A stretch of 64,000 nucleotides of DNA from Pseudomonadota bacterium (GCA_018816865.1 JAHIUW010000036.1:1-64000), one strand, 5' to 3'; counted from the first letter of the stretch, positions 15,866-27,299 are shown. Made by a program: numbers and translations. Notes: generated from the sequence alone by a model not told the origin.

Positions 15866-16516
15866 TCATTTCTTTCCGTTCTTGCACTCCCACCAGGACT
15901 TGTCAGGCCCCAGATACCACCAGTCGCTCTGGTCCGTGGTCGAGATGCGCAGCGCCAACTCCTTGCCCTGGGGGGTGCGCAAGCGTTCCAAGGCGCTCTC
16001 CATCCACTTGCCGGCGTAGCGGTTGCCCAGGTCCAGCTCTTCCTTCAGATTCAGGATCAGGTCGATCTGGTCGGCGTCCTGGGCCAGTTGGGCCTCAAGG
16101 GAGTCGTGACCTTCCAACTCCTCCCACATGCCCAGAATCGCCCGGGACAGGCCGGTGCCCGCCGTGGCGTCCTTCAGGGCCTGGGTCCGCTTGGATTCGT
16201 TGTACATCTTGTTGACGTAGTTGAAATCCCCGGTGCGGGCCTCGTGCAGGTCATGGAACAGGCACAGCAAGGTTGTGCGCGAGATATCCGCCCCGGCCAT
16301 GTCCGCCAGCACGTAACCGATGACGGCGGTACGAAAACTGTGTTCGGCCACGTTCTCGGAGCCGCTGCCCAGAAACTGATAGCCGCTGCGCGGGGTCTTG
16401 CGCAGCATGCCCACCTCGAACAGAAAATCCGCCAAACGCTTCAGACGATCCTGATCCGGGTCCCCGGCGGCAACGTGCCCGCCGCCTCCCGAGTCCTGGC
16501 CTTGCTTGCAGCTCAT
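15866..16516 (-). CDS. HD-domain nucleotide phosphohydrolase, YfbR-like
   Basis: A 216-aa HD superfamily protein. The metal ligands can be read as H in ENVAEHSFR (about residue 56), HD in CLFHDLHEA (about 87-88) and a late Asp in AQDADQIDLIL (about 146). This order fits YfbR/5'-deoxynucleotidase-like and HDDC2-like enzymes. The substrate is unproven. The first ~20 residues are a polar Gly-rich extension. It follows argJ by 22 bp on the same strand and ends in a strong terminator, so the two are probably co-transcribed. Confidence 0.82.
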   Translation of the reverse strand: MSCKQGQDSGGGGHVAAGDPDQDRLKRLADFLFEVGMLRKTPRSGYQFLGSGSENVAEHSFRTAVIGYVLADMAGADISRTTLLCLFHDLHEARTGDFNYVNKMYNESKRTQALKDATAGTGLSRAILGMWEELEGHDSLEAQLAQDADQIDLILNLKEELDLGNRYAGKWMESALERLRTPQGKELALRISTTDQSDWWYLGPDKSWWECKNGKK

Positions 16517-16538
16517 GCGATCCTTGATCCTCGAACCC

Positions 16539-17717
16539 TCAGGTCCTGTAGTCGGCGTTGATGGTCACGTATTCATGGGTCAGGTCCGAGGCCAAAAGAT
16601 AGGATTCACCCTCCCCGGAGCCCAGGATCACCTTGATCTCGACATCCTGGCGATCCAGGATCGGAGCGAACATGCTGTCGATATCCATGGGCACGGGCTG
16701 GCCCGCCCTGAAAATCTCGATACCGCCAATGCCGATGCTGACCTCGTTCGGATCGAACTCGGCCCCACTGCGGCCGAGCGCCGCGGCGATGCGGCCCCAG
16801 TTGGGGTCCTTGCCGTACATGGCGGTCTTGACCAGGGGCGAGTTGCCCACGGCCCGTGCGGCCAAGTCGGCCTGGGCATCGTCCTTGGCCCCGGTGACGT
16901 CGATCTGCACGATCTTGGTGCCGCCCTCGGCGTCCTGCACGATGAGGTAGGCCAGGTCCTGACAGACGTCGAGCACGGCAGCGGCCAGGGCCTCTTCGTC
17001 ACCCTCAAGCACGGTCACGCCGGACGCACCGTTGGCCAGCCCGTAAATGGTATCGTTGGTGCTGGTGTCGCCGTCCACGGTGATCCGGTTGAAGCTCTCC
17101 TTCACGGACCAGCTCAGGATGCGCCGCCACAGTACAGGGTCAACCCCGGCGTCAGTCAGGATCAGGCCCAGCAGGGTGGCCATGTCCGGACAGATCATGC
17201 CCGCGCCCTTGCACATGCCAAGCACGCGCACCTCGCGCCCCTGGGCCTCGAACGAACGCCAGGCAAGCTTGGGAAAGGAATCGGTGGTCATGATGGCCTT
17301 GGCCATGTCCATGGGCTCGGCCTTACCGAAGCTCTCACGGATCTGCTCCATGGCCTCGGCCCACTTGTCCATCTTCAGCTGGTCGCCGATGACGCCCGTG
17401 GAAGCGGGCAGGATCTGGTCTTCCTCAAGACCCAGGTTCTGGGCGATGAGTTCACGGGTCACGCGACAGTTTTCCAGCCCCTGGTCACCGGTGCAGGCGT
17501 TGGCCTGGCCGGAGTTGATGACCACGGCGCGCGCGGTTTCGGATTTTTCCAACAATTCGCGACCGGCCAGGACCGGGGCAGCCTGAAAACGGTTGGTGGT
17601 GAACACACCCGCCGCTGCGGCAGGGAGTTTGCTTTCGACCACGCCGAGGTCCAGACGGCCCGGCTTCTTGAACCCGGATGCCGCCACGGCGAACCGGAAT
17701 CCCTGGGGGGTCAGCAT
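16539..17717 (-). CDS. argJ: Bifunctional glutamate N-acetyltransferase / ornithine acetyltransferase
   Basis: ArgJ moves the acetyl group from N-acetylornithine to glutamate in the cyclic arginine pathway; bifunctional forms also use acetyl-CoA. The 392-aa precursor carries the self-cleavage site in PDMATLLGLI, with the nucleophilic Thr near residue 181, and the substrate motif DGDTSTNDT near residue 222. It starts MLTPQGFRFA. No other arginine gene is nearby. It precedes the HD hydrolase gene. Confidence 0.94.
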   Translation of the reverse strand: MLTPQGFRFAVAASGFKKPGRLDLGVVESKLPAAAAGVFTTNRFQAAPVLAGRELLEKSETARAVVINSGQANACTGDQGLENCRVTRELIAQNLGLEEDQILPASTGVIGDQLKMDKWAEAMEQIRESFGKAEPMDMAKAIMTTDSFPKLAWRSFEAQGREVRVLGMCKGAGMICPDMATLLGLILTDAGVDPVLWRRILSWSVKESFNRITVDGDTSTNDTIYGLANGASGVTVLEGDEEALAAAVLDVCQDLAYLIVQDAEGGTKIVQIDVTGAKDDAQADLAARAVGNSPLVKTAMYGKDPNWGRIAAALGRSGAEFDPNEVSIGIGGIEIFRAGQPVPMDIDSMFAPILDRQDVEIKVILGSGEGESYLLASDLTHEYVTINADYRT

Positions 17718-17924
17718 AATGGTCTCTCCAAAACTGTTGCGGTTTCATCCCGTCCGGGGCGGACGTGACGGCAGATCGTACATCCCACCGGCACGGGTGT
17801 AAATGGGCAGCAGCCTAAGGCTGGATATCGAATCCCGGACACGCTCCAACCCGAGGTGCCGAGGGGCGTACGTACAGATGCGACCGCGCCGAATTACCGC
17901 AGCAGACGCACACACATCTCACCA
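17718..17924. other. Non-coding spacer upstream of argJ
   Basis: About 207 bp without a convincing gene. Together with the structured element that follows, it forms the 333-bp gap between argJ and secA. It should contain the argJ promoter, but I see no strong consensus boxes. Confidence 0.5.
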
Positions 17925-18050
17925 GCAGGCCGCTCAAAAGCGTGCGGATGCGAGGCGCAAAAAACCCTCAGGCCCGACGCGTATCAGAACATACGCGAGG
18001 GACTGAGGGTTTTTTAGCAACGAAGCAGACATGCGTTTTTCAGCGGCCTG

Positions 18051-18051
<1 letters not shown>
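17925..18051 (-). repeat. Structured repeat element, copy 1 (after secA)
   Basis: A 127-nt nested hairpin. The outermost arms are GCAGGCCGCT (17925-17934) and AGCGGCCTGC (18042-18051), a perfect 10-bp stem. The inner arms AAAAAACCCTCA and TGAGGGTTTTTT form a strong terminator-like stem, and CGCGTAT/ATACGCG caps it. Read on the minus strand it contains TCTGCTTCGTTGC (18029-18017), shared with the other copies. Its first base is the last base of the secA TAG stop codon. Probably both the secA terminator and a member of a dispersed repeat family. Confidence 0.75.
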
Positions 18052-20561
<2,510 letters not shown>

Positions 20562-20598
20562 CGAGTTCTCCTGGTTGGTATTCGTTGCGAACCGCCCG

Positions 20599-21804
20599 CT
20601 ACGGGGTCGGCGTCTCAATCTCTTGCAGGGTGTCCAGCCAATGTCCCACCAGCACCCCTTGGGGGGCCGTGGAGGCCAGTTGCAGCCAGCAGCCGCTGCA
20701 TCCGGTGATCACCTGATCGCCGGGCTCGGCCCGCAAGCGTTCCCATAAATTTCCGGCCACCCGGGAGGACAGTTCCGGGGCAGCCAATTGCAACACTCCG
20801 CCCATGCCGCAGCAGGCCTTGCCGTCCACCGGCGCCAATCGTCCGCCCGAGACCCTGGTCAACCAGACCCGATCCGGGTCGGGAACAGGGGCGTGGCAGG
20901 GCTGGTGGTAATGGACCCGGTCCGGCGCGCAGTCCGTCACGGCGAACCAGGCGCAGGCTGCAAGCCCGGACAGGGGCGTCAAGGCCGCGGCCCAGGTCTT
21001 GGCCTCATCGTCCACGAACCCCAGCCCGTCAAGATCCGGGTATGCAGCAAGACCGTGATGGCAGGAGGCACAAAAGGTGACGATGGTCGGTCGGCCAGCC
21101 TGACGCCAGGCCCGGACATTGGTTCGGGCCGCCTCGCGCTGCTGTTCCACAAGACCCGCATGGCCCAGGGTTCCGCCGCAGCAGGCCCAGTCCGGGGCGT
21201 CCAAGAGCTGCGCACCGAGCCTGCGCACCAAGGCCACGGCCTGCTGTGTCCAATCGGTCCTGACGCTCCGCGCCAGACAGCCCGGGAAAAGTACGACCTT
21301 CGGGGCTTGAGGGCAAGCAGCGAAACTCCGGGGGACGATCCAGGGGGCAAATGCCCCTCCCCGGCTCATGGTTGCCAGCTTGCGGGCCAACCCGGCGGCC
21401 ACACCGTCAGCCGCGCCGGGGATCTTGCCCCGCAGGGCAGCACCCAACCGGGCCGCCGCAGGCCAGAGCAGGCCCGAACGCTCGATCCAGGTCTTCCACA
21501 GCCAGCGCTGAAATCCGGGATATTTGGCCCGCAGTCGCGAGACCTCGGCGGGCACGTTGGTGCCCTGGGGACAGGCCCTGACGCAACGCCCGCAGCTCAG
21601 GCAGAGCGACGCCAGGCGTTCGGCAGCGGCCTCGGACAGCGTGTCCGGGGCCTCGGCCAGGCGCGACAACAGCAGCAGCTTGCCCCGGGGCGAGAATTCT
21701 TCCCGACCCGTGGCAGCCAACAGCGGACAGACCTCCAGGCATTTGCCGCAGAGGATGCACTGCGGCTCCCGCTTGATTTCCGTAAGGTTCTTGTCTTGTT
21801 GCAT
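20599..21804 (-). CDS. (Fe-S)-binding oxidoreductase subunit, GlcF-like
   Basis: A 401-aa protein resembling the iron-sulfur subunit of glycolate or lactate dehydrogenases. Two N-terminal 4Fe-4S motifs are seen: [12 protein letters not shown] (about residues 16-27) and [12 protein letters not shown] (about 72-83). Two CCG-type domains follow: CAS-C (FCASCHHG) with [10 protein letters not shown], and CCGMGG. A flavin partner would be expected; the GlcD-like gene at 27414 is a candidate but is not adjacent. ATG 21804 (MQQDKN) is chosen over 21861 by similarity of length. Substrate unknown. Confidence 0.85.
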   Translation of the reverse strand: MQQDKNLTEIKREPQCILCGKCLEVCPLLAATGREEFSPRGKLLLLSRLAEAPDTLSEAAAERLASLCLSCGRCVRACPQGTNVPAEVSRLRAKYPGFQRWLWKTWIERSGLLWPAAARLGAALRGKIPGAADGVAAGLARKLATMSRGGAFAPWIVPRSFAACPQAPKVVLFPGCLARSVRTDWTQQAVALVRRLGAQLLDAPDWACCGGTLGHAGLVEQQREAARTNVRAWRQAGRPTIVTFCASCHHGLAAYPDLDGLGFVDDEAKTWAAALTPLSGLAACAWFAVTDCAPDRVHYHQPCHAPVPDPDRVWLTRVSGGRLAPVDGKACCGMGGVLQLAAPELSSRVAGNLWERLRAEPGDQVITGCSGCWLQLASTAPQGVLVGHWLDTLQEIETPTP

Positions 21805-21960
21805 GCAGATCTGTCCGGCTTGCGCCCGAAGTACGATAAGTACGGACCCTGGCTGCGTCAATGCGCTACGGCCAAGAAACGGATGGACAGGACAATACTG
21901 CCCAGATAGAAGGAAGCGCCTGGCATATCAGACGGCACCCTTTAGCCCCAACGGTCTCCC

Positions 21961-22842
21961 ATGAACCCAACGTCCCCGTTGATCGCCTACCTGGCCCTGA
22001 CCACGGCCTCCCTGCTCTGGGGCGGATCGTTCATTGCCATGAAATACGCCTTGGGAACCTTTGATCCGATGATCATCATCTTCGGGCGCATGGCCATGGG
22101 TTTCGCACTCCTGCTGCCCTTTGCGGGCAAAATTCGCACGGCCTGCTCACCGCGGCCCGGCGACCTGAAGCTGCTGCTGTTCATGGCCTTGTGCGAGCCC
22201 TGCCTGTACTTCCTGTTCGAGGCCAACGCCCTGCAATACACCTCCGCATCCCAGGCGGGCATGATCACGGCCACACTGCCGCTCATGGTCTCCATGGCCG
22301 CCATCCCCATCCTCAAGGAAAAAGTCAGCCCTGGGACCCTCTTCGGATTCGGGCTGGCCGTGGCCGGAGTCGCCTGGCTGTCTGCTGCGGGCGTGGCCAC
22401 GGAGGACGCCCCCAACCCGGTGCTGGGCAACATTCTGGAGGTCCTGGCCATGGCTTCGGCCGTGGGCTACATCATCACCTCCAAACACCTGTCCACTCGC
22501 TACTCGCCCCTGTACCTGACCATGTTCATGGCCGGCGCGGGAACGATTTGCTTTTTGCCCACCCTGCTGCTGCCGGGCACCCAGATCCCCACATCCTTCC
22601 CTCTGGGTCCCTGTCTGGCCGTGGCCTTCCTGGGCATCTGCGTCACGCTGGGGGCCTTTTTTTGCTACAATTTCGGGGTCAAGTACCTGCCTACCAGCCA
22701 GGCCGCGGCCTTCGTCAACCTGATCCCGGTGTTCACGGCCTTCCTGGGCTGGCTGCTGCTGAGCGAGTTGTTCACGCCCCAGCAGTTTGCGGCTTCGGCC
22801 CTGGTACTGGGCGGCGTGTTCATCAGCCAACGCAAAAAATAG
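21961..22842 (+). CDS. EamA/DMT-family transporter
   Basis: A 293-aa protein with ten predicted membrane helices in two EamA repeats. The first begins LTTASLLWGGSFIAMKYAL and includes FGRMAMGFALLL; the second includes VGYIITSKHLS and ends with the family motif FLGWLLLSELFTPQQ. Members export small metabolites such as amino acids or purines; the substrate cannot be deduced. It is a single gene divergent from the GlcF-like gene. Confidence 0.88.
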   Translation: MNPTSPLIAYLALTTASLLWGGSFIAMKYALGTFDPMIIIFGRMAMGFALLLPFAGKIRTACSPRPGDLKLLLFMALCEPCLYFLFEANALQYTSASQAGMITATLPLMVSMAAIPILKEKVSPGTLFGFGLAVAGVAWLSAAGVATEDAPNPVLGNILEVLAMASAVGYIITSKHLSTRYSPLYLTMFMAGAGTICFLPTLLLPGTQIPTSFPLGPCLAVAFLGICVTLGAFFCYNFGVKYLPTSQAAAFVNLIPVFTAFLGWLLLSELFTPQQFAASALVLGGVFISQRKK

Positions 22843-22947
22843 AGCCTTATTTATTTTCCTCTATCGGCATTCTCTTTTGTTCCAGCCCGTGCTAGGCTTG
22901 CCCTAGATTATCGCCCCGCAACCGTCCGGGAAAGACACTGCGGAACC

Positions 22948-25293
22948 ATGGGAGCGCACAAAAAGCATCAAGCCGACGCCACTGAACAGCAACGCAAGGA
23001 CCATTGCCCGGATTCGCCAGCCTCCGGCAGCGAGGACCTGCGCTATCGTGCTGTTTTCGCCCACATGACCACTTCCCTGGCGGTCTGGGTGCCCAGCGAG
23101 AATGGCGACACCTTCATCCTCCAGGACATGAACCCCGCCTCCGAGCGCCTCAACGGGCTTGAACGCGAACGATCCATTGGCCACCCAGTGAGCGAACTGC
23201 TGCCCAACGCAGAGAGCATCGGCCTGCCCGCCGCCATCCAGCAGGTTTGGGAGACCGGCGAGACCCTGCATCTTCTTCCTCAGCTCTATCAAAACCAACA
23301 GCACAGCAGTTGGCGGGAATATACCATTTTCCGACTGCCCTCCGGCGAAGTGGTCACCCTGACTGATGACATCACCGACCGCAAAAAGGCTGAGATCAAG
23401 ATGTGCGAAAGCCTGGAGCTGTTCTCGCGCATCTTCGAGGACTCCCCCTCGGTGATGCTGCTCCTTGACCCGACCACGGGACAGATCGTGGAGGTCAACA
23501 ACAAGGCCTGCGAATTCTACGGCTACTCCCGGGGCGAACTCAGACAGCTCAACCTCTCCGACATCAACCCCCTGCCCGCCGCTGAACTCAAAAATGTCTT
23601 GGGGCTGACCCGCTCCAGAAAGCTCAATCACCACCACATGCGGCACAGGCTGGCGACGGGTGAGGTCCGCGAGGTGGAGGTCCACTCCGGCCCCGTCAAG
23701 ATCCTGGACCAGGAACTGCTCTACTCCATCGTCCACGACATCACCGAGAGCAAGCAGGCCGAAGAGGCCCTGCGCCGGAGCGAGGCCGCCCTGCACGGCA
23801 TCTTCCGCGCGGCCCCCGTGGGCATCGGCGAGGTCAACAACCGCATTCTTGGACGGGTCAACGATCACCTCTGCCTGCTGACGGGCTATTCCCCCCACGA
23901 ACTGGATGGCCAAAGCGCCCGTATGCTCTACCCCGACGAGCAGGAATACCTCCGGGTCGCTCGAATCAAGCATCCAGAGGTCCAACGCACGGGCTACGGC
24001 AGCGTGGAGACCGTCTTCAGGCGCAAGGATGGCGAACTGCGCAGCGTGATCCTGGCCTCGGCCTGGAAGGACGAGCAAAACCACGAGGCAGGCATGATCT
24101 TCACCGCCTTGGACATCACAGCGCGCAAACAGGCCGAACAGGAGGTCTTCAAGGCCCGACGGGATCTGCACGGCATCATCGACGCCATGCCCTCGGCCGT
24201 ATTTTGCGTGGACCCGCAGGGCAGGATCGTACTCTGGAACAGTGAAGCCGCCAGCCTGGCCGGCCGCGAAAATCTCGTAAAATGCCCGTTCGCGGTGGCC
24301 GTTCCCGGCATCTCGGAGTTCGATTCCATGCTCAGGGAAACCATCAGAAACCGTACGCCCATCCACTGCAAAGCCCTGCCCATAGAGCGGGACGAGGTGC
24401 TCTCCTTCTGGGATATCCTGATCTATCCCCTGCCCGAGGGCGACATCAAGGGCGCGGTCATCCGTCTGGACGAGGTTACCGAGCGCATCCATTTTGAGGA
24501 GATCATGATCCAGTCCGAAAAGATGCTCTCACTGGGGGGACTGGCCGCCGGCATGGCCCACGAGATCAACAATCCCCTGGGAGGCATCCTGCAAGGGGCG
24601 CAGAACATCACCCGCCGCTTCGATCCCCAGCTGCCTGCCAACCGCCGTATCGCCGAAGAATTGGGGCTTTCCCTCGAAGCCCTCCAGGAATACCTGAACC
24701 GGAGAAATATCTTGCGCATGCTCTCCGGAATCAGGAACTCTGGAGAACGTGCCGCGCAGATAGTCTCCAACATGCTCGACTTCAGTCGCACCAGTTCTTC
24801 CCGCTGGGCACCGGTGGACATCGGCCAGTGCATTGAGCGTACCCTCGACCTTGCGGCCAACGACTACGACCTCATGAAGAAATACGACCTGGGGCGCATC
24901 GAAATCCTCCGCGACTTTGCGGACCTGCCGCCGGTGCCCTGTACCGAAACGGAGTTGCAGCAGGTGCTGCTGAACCTGCTGATCAACGCGGCCCATGCCC
25001 TTGGACCCCAGGACATGCGCGGCGCAAACCCGAGGATCACCCTGCGCACGAGGCTCGCATCCTCGATGGCGATGATCAGCGTGGAAGACAACGGCCCGGG
25101 AATCGACCCGGTACATAGAAAACGGATCTTCGAGCCGTTCTACACCACCAAGGCGCCGGGTGAGGGCACCGGGCTTGGATTGTCCGTGGCCTACTTCATC
25201 ATCACGCGAAACCACGGGGGCACGATCTCTGTGGATTCAACCCCAGGACAGGGCACCTGTTTCACCATCACCCTGCCCCTGACCCGGGGCTAG
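22948..25293 (+). CDS. Multi-PAS sensor histidine kinase
   Basis: A 781-aa kinase without obvious membrane helices, so probably cytosolic. Four PAS domains can be placed at about residues 30-150, 155-275, 280-400 and 405-515 (repeated DITDRKKAE, DITESKQAE and DITARKQAE linkers). The HisKA phospho-acceptor is H538 in GMAHEINNPLGG. The ATPase domain shows NLLINAAHAL, VEDNGPGI and GTGLGLSVAYFI. The HisKA type resembles NtrB/AtoS-like kinases that pair with sigma54 activators, but no response regulator gene is adjacent. Confidence 0.92.
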   Translation: MGAHKKHQADATEQQRKDHCPDSPASGSEDLRYRAVFAHMTTSLAVWVPSENGDTFILQDMNPASERLNGLERERSIGHPVSELLPNAESIGLPAAIQQVWETGETLHLLPQLYQNQQHSSWREYTIFRLPSGEVVTLTDDITDRKKAEIKMCESLELFSRIFEDSPSVMLLLDPTTGQIVEVNNKACEFYGYSRGELRQLNLSDINPLPAAELKNVLGLTRSRKLNHHHMRHRLATGEVREVEVHSGPVKILDQELLYSIVHDITESKQAEEALRRSEAALHGIFRAAPVGIGEVNNRILGRVNDHLCLLTGYSPHELDGQSARMLYPDEQEYLRVARIKHPEVQRTGYGSVETVFRRKDGELRSVILASAWKDEQNHEAGMIFTALDITARKQAEQEVFKARRDLHGIIDAMPSAVFCVDPQGRIVLWNSEAASLAGRENLVKCPFAVAVPGISEFDSMLRETIRNRTPIHCKALPIERDEVLSFWDILIYPLPEGDIKGAVIRLDEVTERIHFEEIMIQSEKMLSLGGLAAGMAHEINNPLGGILQGAQNITRRFDPQLPANRRIAEELGLSLEALQEYLNRRNILRMLSGIRNSGERAAQIVSNMLDFSRTSSSRWAPVDIGQCIERTLDLAANDYDLMKKYDLGRIEILRDFADLPPVPCTETELQQVLLNLLINAAHALGPQDMRGANPRITLRTRLASSMAMISVEDNGPGIDPVHRKRIFEPFYTTKAPGEGTGLGLSVAYFIITRNHGGTISVDSTPGQGTCFTITLPLTRG

Positions 25294-25310
25294 ATTCCAG
25301 CCCCAAAAAA

Positions 25311-25328
25311 AAGCGCCTGAGGGCGCTT
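25311..25328 (-). terminator. Terminator after the duplicated coiled-coil cassette
   Basis: AAGCGCC and GGCGCTT pair around TGAG; on the minus strand a run of eight T residues follows. Outer CCCCAA/TTGGGG can extend the stem, so it may also act on the convergent histidine kinase gene. Confidence 0.75.
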
Positions 25329-25359
25329 AGTTGGGGCTTTGCAATCACAAACTATCGTT

Positions 25360-25791
25360 TCAGGAGGGGACCTTGGACTTGGCCAGGGTCAACTCGGCCG
25401 AGGTGATCACATCCATCATCAGCAGAACATCGCCTAGGCCATAGGGGCTCTTGGAGTCCTCCTTGAACTTGGCGGCCTTCTCGATGTCCGCGGGGGTGAT
25501 GATCTTGACAGCCAGCAGGAAATCCTCCGGGGTTTCGAAGACCTCGTCGCTCCCCAGCGACGGCAGTCCGCGGCGCGCGCCCAGCAGGGACACCCGCTCG
25601 TTGACCAATTCGCCCTCTTCCTCCTGGAGTCTGGCGCGCTCGGCAGTCAACTCCTCGATCTTGACCACAAACCGGGACACACTCTGCCGCAGGCGTTGGG
25701 CCTCATCGCCATAGGCTTTGGTCATCTTGATGTAGAGTACGGGCGTACTCAGCAGCACCAGTCCAAGAATGAGATAGATATAGATGGTCAT
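25360..25791 (-). CDS. Membrane-anchored coiled-coil protein, cassette 1 second gene (MshEN-like C-terminus)
   Basis: A 143-aa protein of no recognised named family. An N-terminal helix (YIYLILGLVLLSTPVLYI) is followed by a coiled coil (about residues 30-75) and a C-terminal helical pair with ITPADIEKAAKF, SKSPYGLGDVLLMMD and ITSAELTLAKSK. This pattern resembles the MshEN/GspE N-terminal domain, but the conserved Arg before LG is Gly and a conserved Gly is Asp. It is a paralogue of the gene at 26381, sharing most of the C-terminal 35 residues. ATG 25791 follows the partner gene's stop by 16 bp. No function assigned. Confidence 0.8.
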   Translation of the reverse strand: MTIYIYLILGLVLLSTPVLYIKMTKAYGDEAQRLRQSVSRFVVKIEELTAERARLQEEEGELVNERVSLLGARRGLPSLGSDEVFETPEDFLLAVKIITPADIEKAAKFKEDSKSPYGLGDVLLMMDVITSAELTLAKSKVPS

Positions 25792-25807
25792 CAGGCATTC
25801 ACCTTGT

Positions 25808-26254
25808 TCATGACAGTTCCTGTGTGGCGCGTTCCATGTCCTCGGGAGAAACGATCCCCAAGATGACCAGGGCCTCCTCGACGGTGGACAGGCTCTTTGT
25901 CTCCTCAAGATGCTTGGAGACCCGCAGCAAATCCTGGTCGGTCAGCTTGCCCATGGTCTTGAGGACGCCGATGATGTCCTGCTGCGGGGCGTCGGCATTG
26001 GCCGCGGCCTGTTTTTCCTGCTCGATCATCTGCCGCAACCCAGCCAGTTCCTTACGGATCAACTCAACCCGCTCCTGCCTGAGCAACACATCCCTGGACA
26101 GGGACTTGTAATCCTTCTCCAGCCCCTTCAGATCGCCCAGCAAGGCGCGAATCTCATGATTCAGCTTGCGGCGCTTGTTCAGCGCCAGCCCGCCCAGCAC
26201 GATGAAATAGACCAGCAGGGCAACGCACATCAGTGCCACGATCTGTATATCCAC
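25808..26254 (-). CDS. Membrane-anchored coiled-coil protein, cassette 1 first gene
   Basis: A 148-aa protein with an N-terminal helix (IVALMCVALLVYFIVLGGLAL), a basic stop-transfer NKRRK and a coiled coil (about residues 30-88). The C-terminus has GKLTDQDLLRVSKHL and TVEEALVILGIVSPEDMERA, again similar in rhythm to MshEN-type helices. It is a paralogue of the gene at 26832, sharing TVEEAL-LILGIV--EDM. Together with its downstream neighbour it forms one of two tandem copies of a two-gene unit. Probably inner-membrane, coiled coil in the cytoplasm. Function unknown. Confidence 0.8.
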   Translation of the reverse strand: MDIQIVALMCVALLVYFIVLGGLALNKRRKLNHEIRALLGDLKGLEKDYKSLSRDVLLRQERVELIRKELAGLRQMIEQEKQAAANADAPQQDIIGVLKTMGKLTDQDLLRVSKHLEETKSLSTVEEALVILGIVSPEDMERATQELS

Positions 26255-26305
26255 GCGAATCCTCTCCTGGTTGATCAGCCTTGCAACGATACATCATATC
26301 AGCAG

Positions 26306-26321
26306 TGCAAGGCAATCGCCA
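26306..26321 (-). promoter_or_regulatory. Possible sigma54-type promoter of cassette 1
   Basis: On the minus strand the site reads TGGCGATTGCCTTGCA: TGGC and TTGC elements with the required GG-N10-GC spacing. It would start transcription about 40 nt before the ATG at 26254, inside the 126-bp gap between the two cassettes. Confidence 0.35.
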
Positions 26322-26380
26322 GCACACAACGCACAGTCCTAAACACCCCGAGGCATGTCCACTCAACGGCCCCTCCCTCC

Positions 26381-26821
26381 TCAGCCACCGACCTTGGACT
26401 TGGCCAGGGACAGTTCAGCCGGGGAGATGGTGTCCATCATCACCAGGATCTCGCCCAGATCATAGGGGCTTTTGGAGCCATCCTTGAACCGCGCGGCCTT
26501 GTTGACATCCTCTGGCGTGATTATCTCCGCCGCCAGCAGATACTCCTGGGGAGTCTTGTATTGTCCTTTATCCTCGCCACCCAGGGAGGGCAAGGCCCGG
26601 GCCGCCTCGACCAACTCCACATGCTGCCTGTGGAGATCTTCCTCCTGGGCCACAAGCCCGGCCAGATCGACATCCAATTCGTCCCTGGCCACCGCCAACT
26701 GCGCCACCTGCTGCTCAAGACGCCGGACCTCGTCTGCGTAGGCCCGGGTCATGCGAACGAAGTACACGGGGCACATGACCAGGAGCAACAGGCCGATGAT
26801 GGAGAGATAAAAGATCATCAT
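26381..26821 (-). CDS. Membrane-anchored coiled-coil protein, cassette 2 second gene (MshEN-like C-terminus)
   Basis: A 146-aa paralogue of the gene at 25360. It has an N-terminal helix (FYLSIIGLLLLVMCPVYFV), RMTRAYADE, a coiled coil (about residues 28-70) and a C-terminal region with ITPEDVNKAARF, SKSPYDLGEILVMMD and ISPAELSLAKSKV. The shared YxLGxxLxMMDxIxxAELxLAKSKV pattern shows common descent. ATG 26821 has GAGGAA 6-7 nt upstream and follows the partner's stop by 10 bp. In the degenerate MshEN-like motif the Arg before LG is Asp here. Function unknown. Confidence 0.8.
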   Translation of the reverse strand: MMIFYLSIIGLLLLVMCPVYFVRMTRAYADEVRRLEQQVAQLAVARDELDVDLAGLVAQEEDLHRQHVELVEAARALPSLGGEDKGQYKTPQEYLLAAEIITPEDVNKAARFKDGSKSPYDLGEILVMMDTISPAELSLAKSKVGG

Positions 26822-26831
26822 ACCGTGTTCC

Positions 26832-27299
26832 TCACATGACCTCCCGGGACGCGTCCTGCATGTCCTCGGAAGTGACAATCCCCAGGATCAGCAGTGCCTC
26901 CTCGACCGTGGAGCCGCTCTTGGCATTTTCCAGATAGGTCCTGGCGCGCAGTACATCCTCTGCCGTCACCCTGCCCATGCATTGCAATGCCTGGACCAGG
27001 GTGCGTCTGGGAGCGTTTTCTGCAGCAGCGGCTGCAACGGCACGCTCCTGCTCCCTGATCAATTCCAGATCTTGAATTTGCTTAACGAGATTGGAAATCT
27101 TGGCCTCGCGAATCAGCACATCAGCCTTGAAGTCCTTGACCTCGTTGTCCAGATCAAAGGCCTGCCGACGCAGTGAGCGAATCTTGCTCAAGTAATTTGC
27201 GCGAACGTTGCGGACGATACCACCAAAGACGATGGCGATTATCAGTAGCACGACGCATGCCAAGGCAGCAGTAAGCATCAATCCCCCCAAAAAAGCCAA
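26832..27299 (-). CDS. Membrane-anchored coiled-coil protein, cassette 2 first gene
   Basis: A 155-aa paralogue of the gene at 25808. The N-terminal helix is LTAALACVVLLIIAIVFGGIV, followed by a basic stretch and a coiled coil (about residues 35-92). An Ala-rich linker (AVAAAAAENAP) leads to GRVTAEDVLRARTYL and TVEEALLILGIVTSEDMQDA. ATG 27299 is preceded by GGGGGG. It starts the four-gene set, 115 bp after the GlcD-like gene stop. The conserved two-gene order in both copies suggests that the two proteins act together. Confidence 0.8.
   Translation of the reverse strand: MAFLGGLMLTAALACVVLLIIAIVFGGIVRNVRANYLSKIRSLRRQAFDLDNEVKDFKADVLIREAKISNLVKQIQDLELIREQERAVAAAAAENAPRRTLVQALQCMGRVTAEDVLRARTYLENAKSGSTVEEALLILGIVTSEDMQDASREVM

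Noticed and set aside
20599-21804. GlcF-GlcD complex encoded as one operon
   Set aside because: The GlcD-like gene is about 6 kb away in another transcript; pairing is possible but not supported by position.
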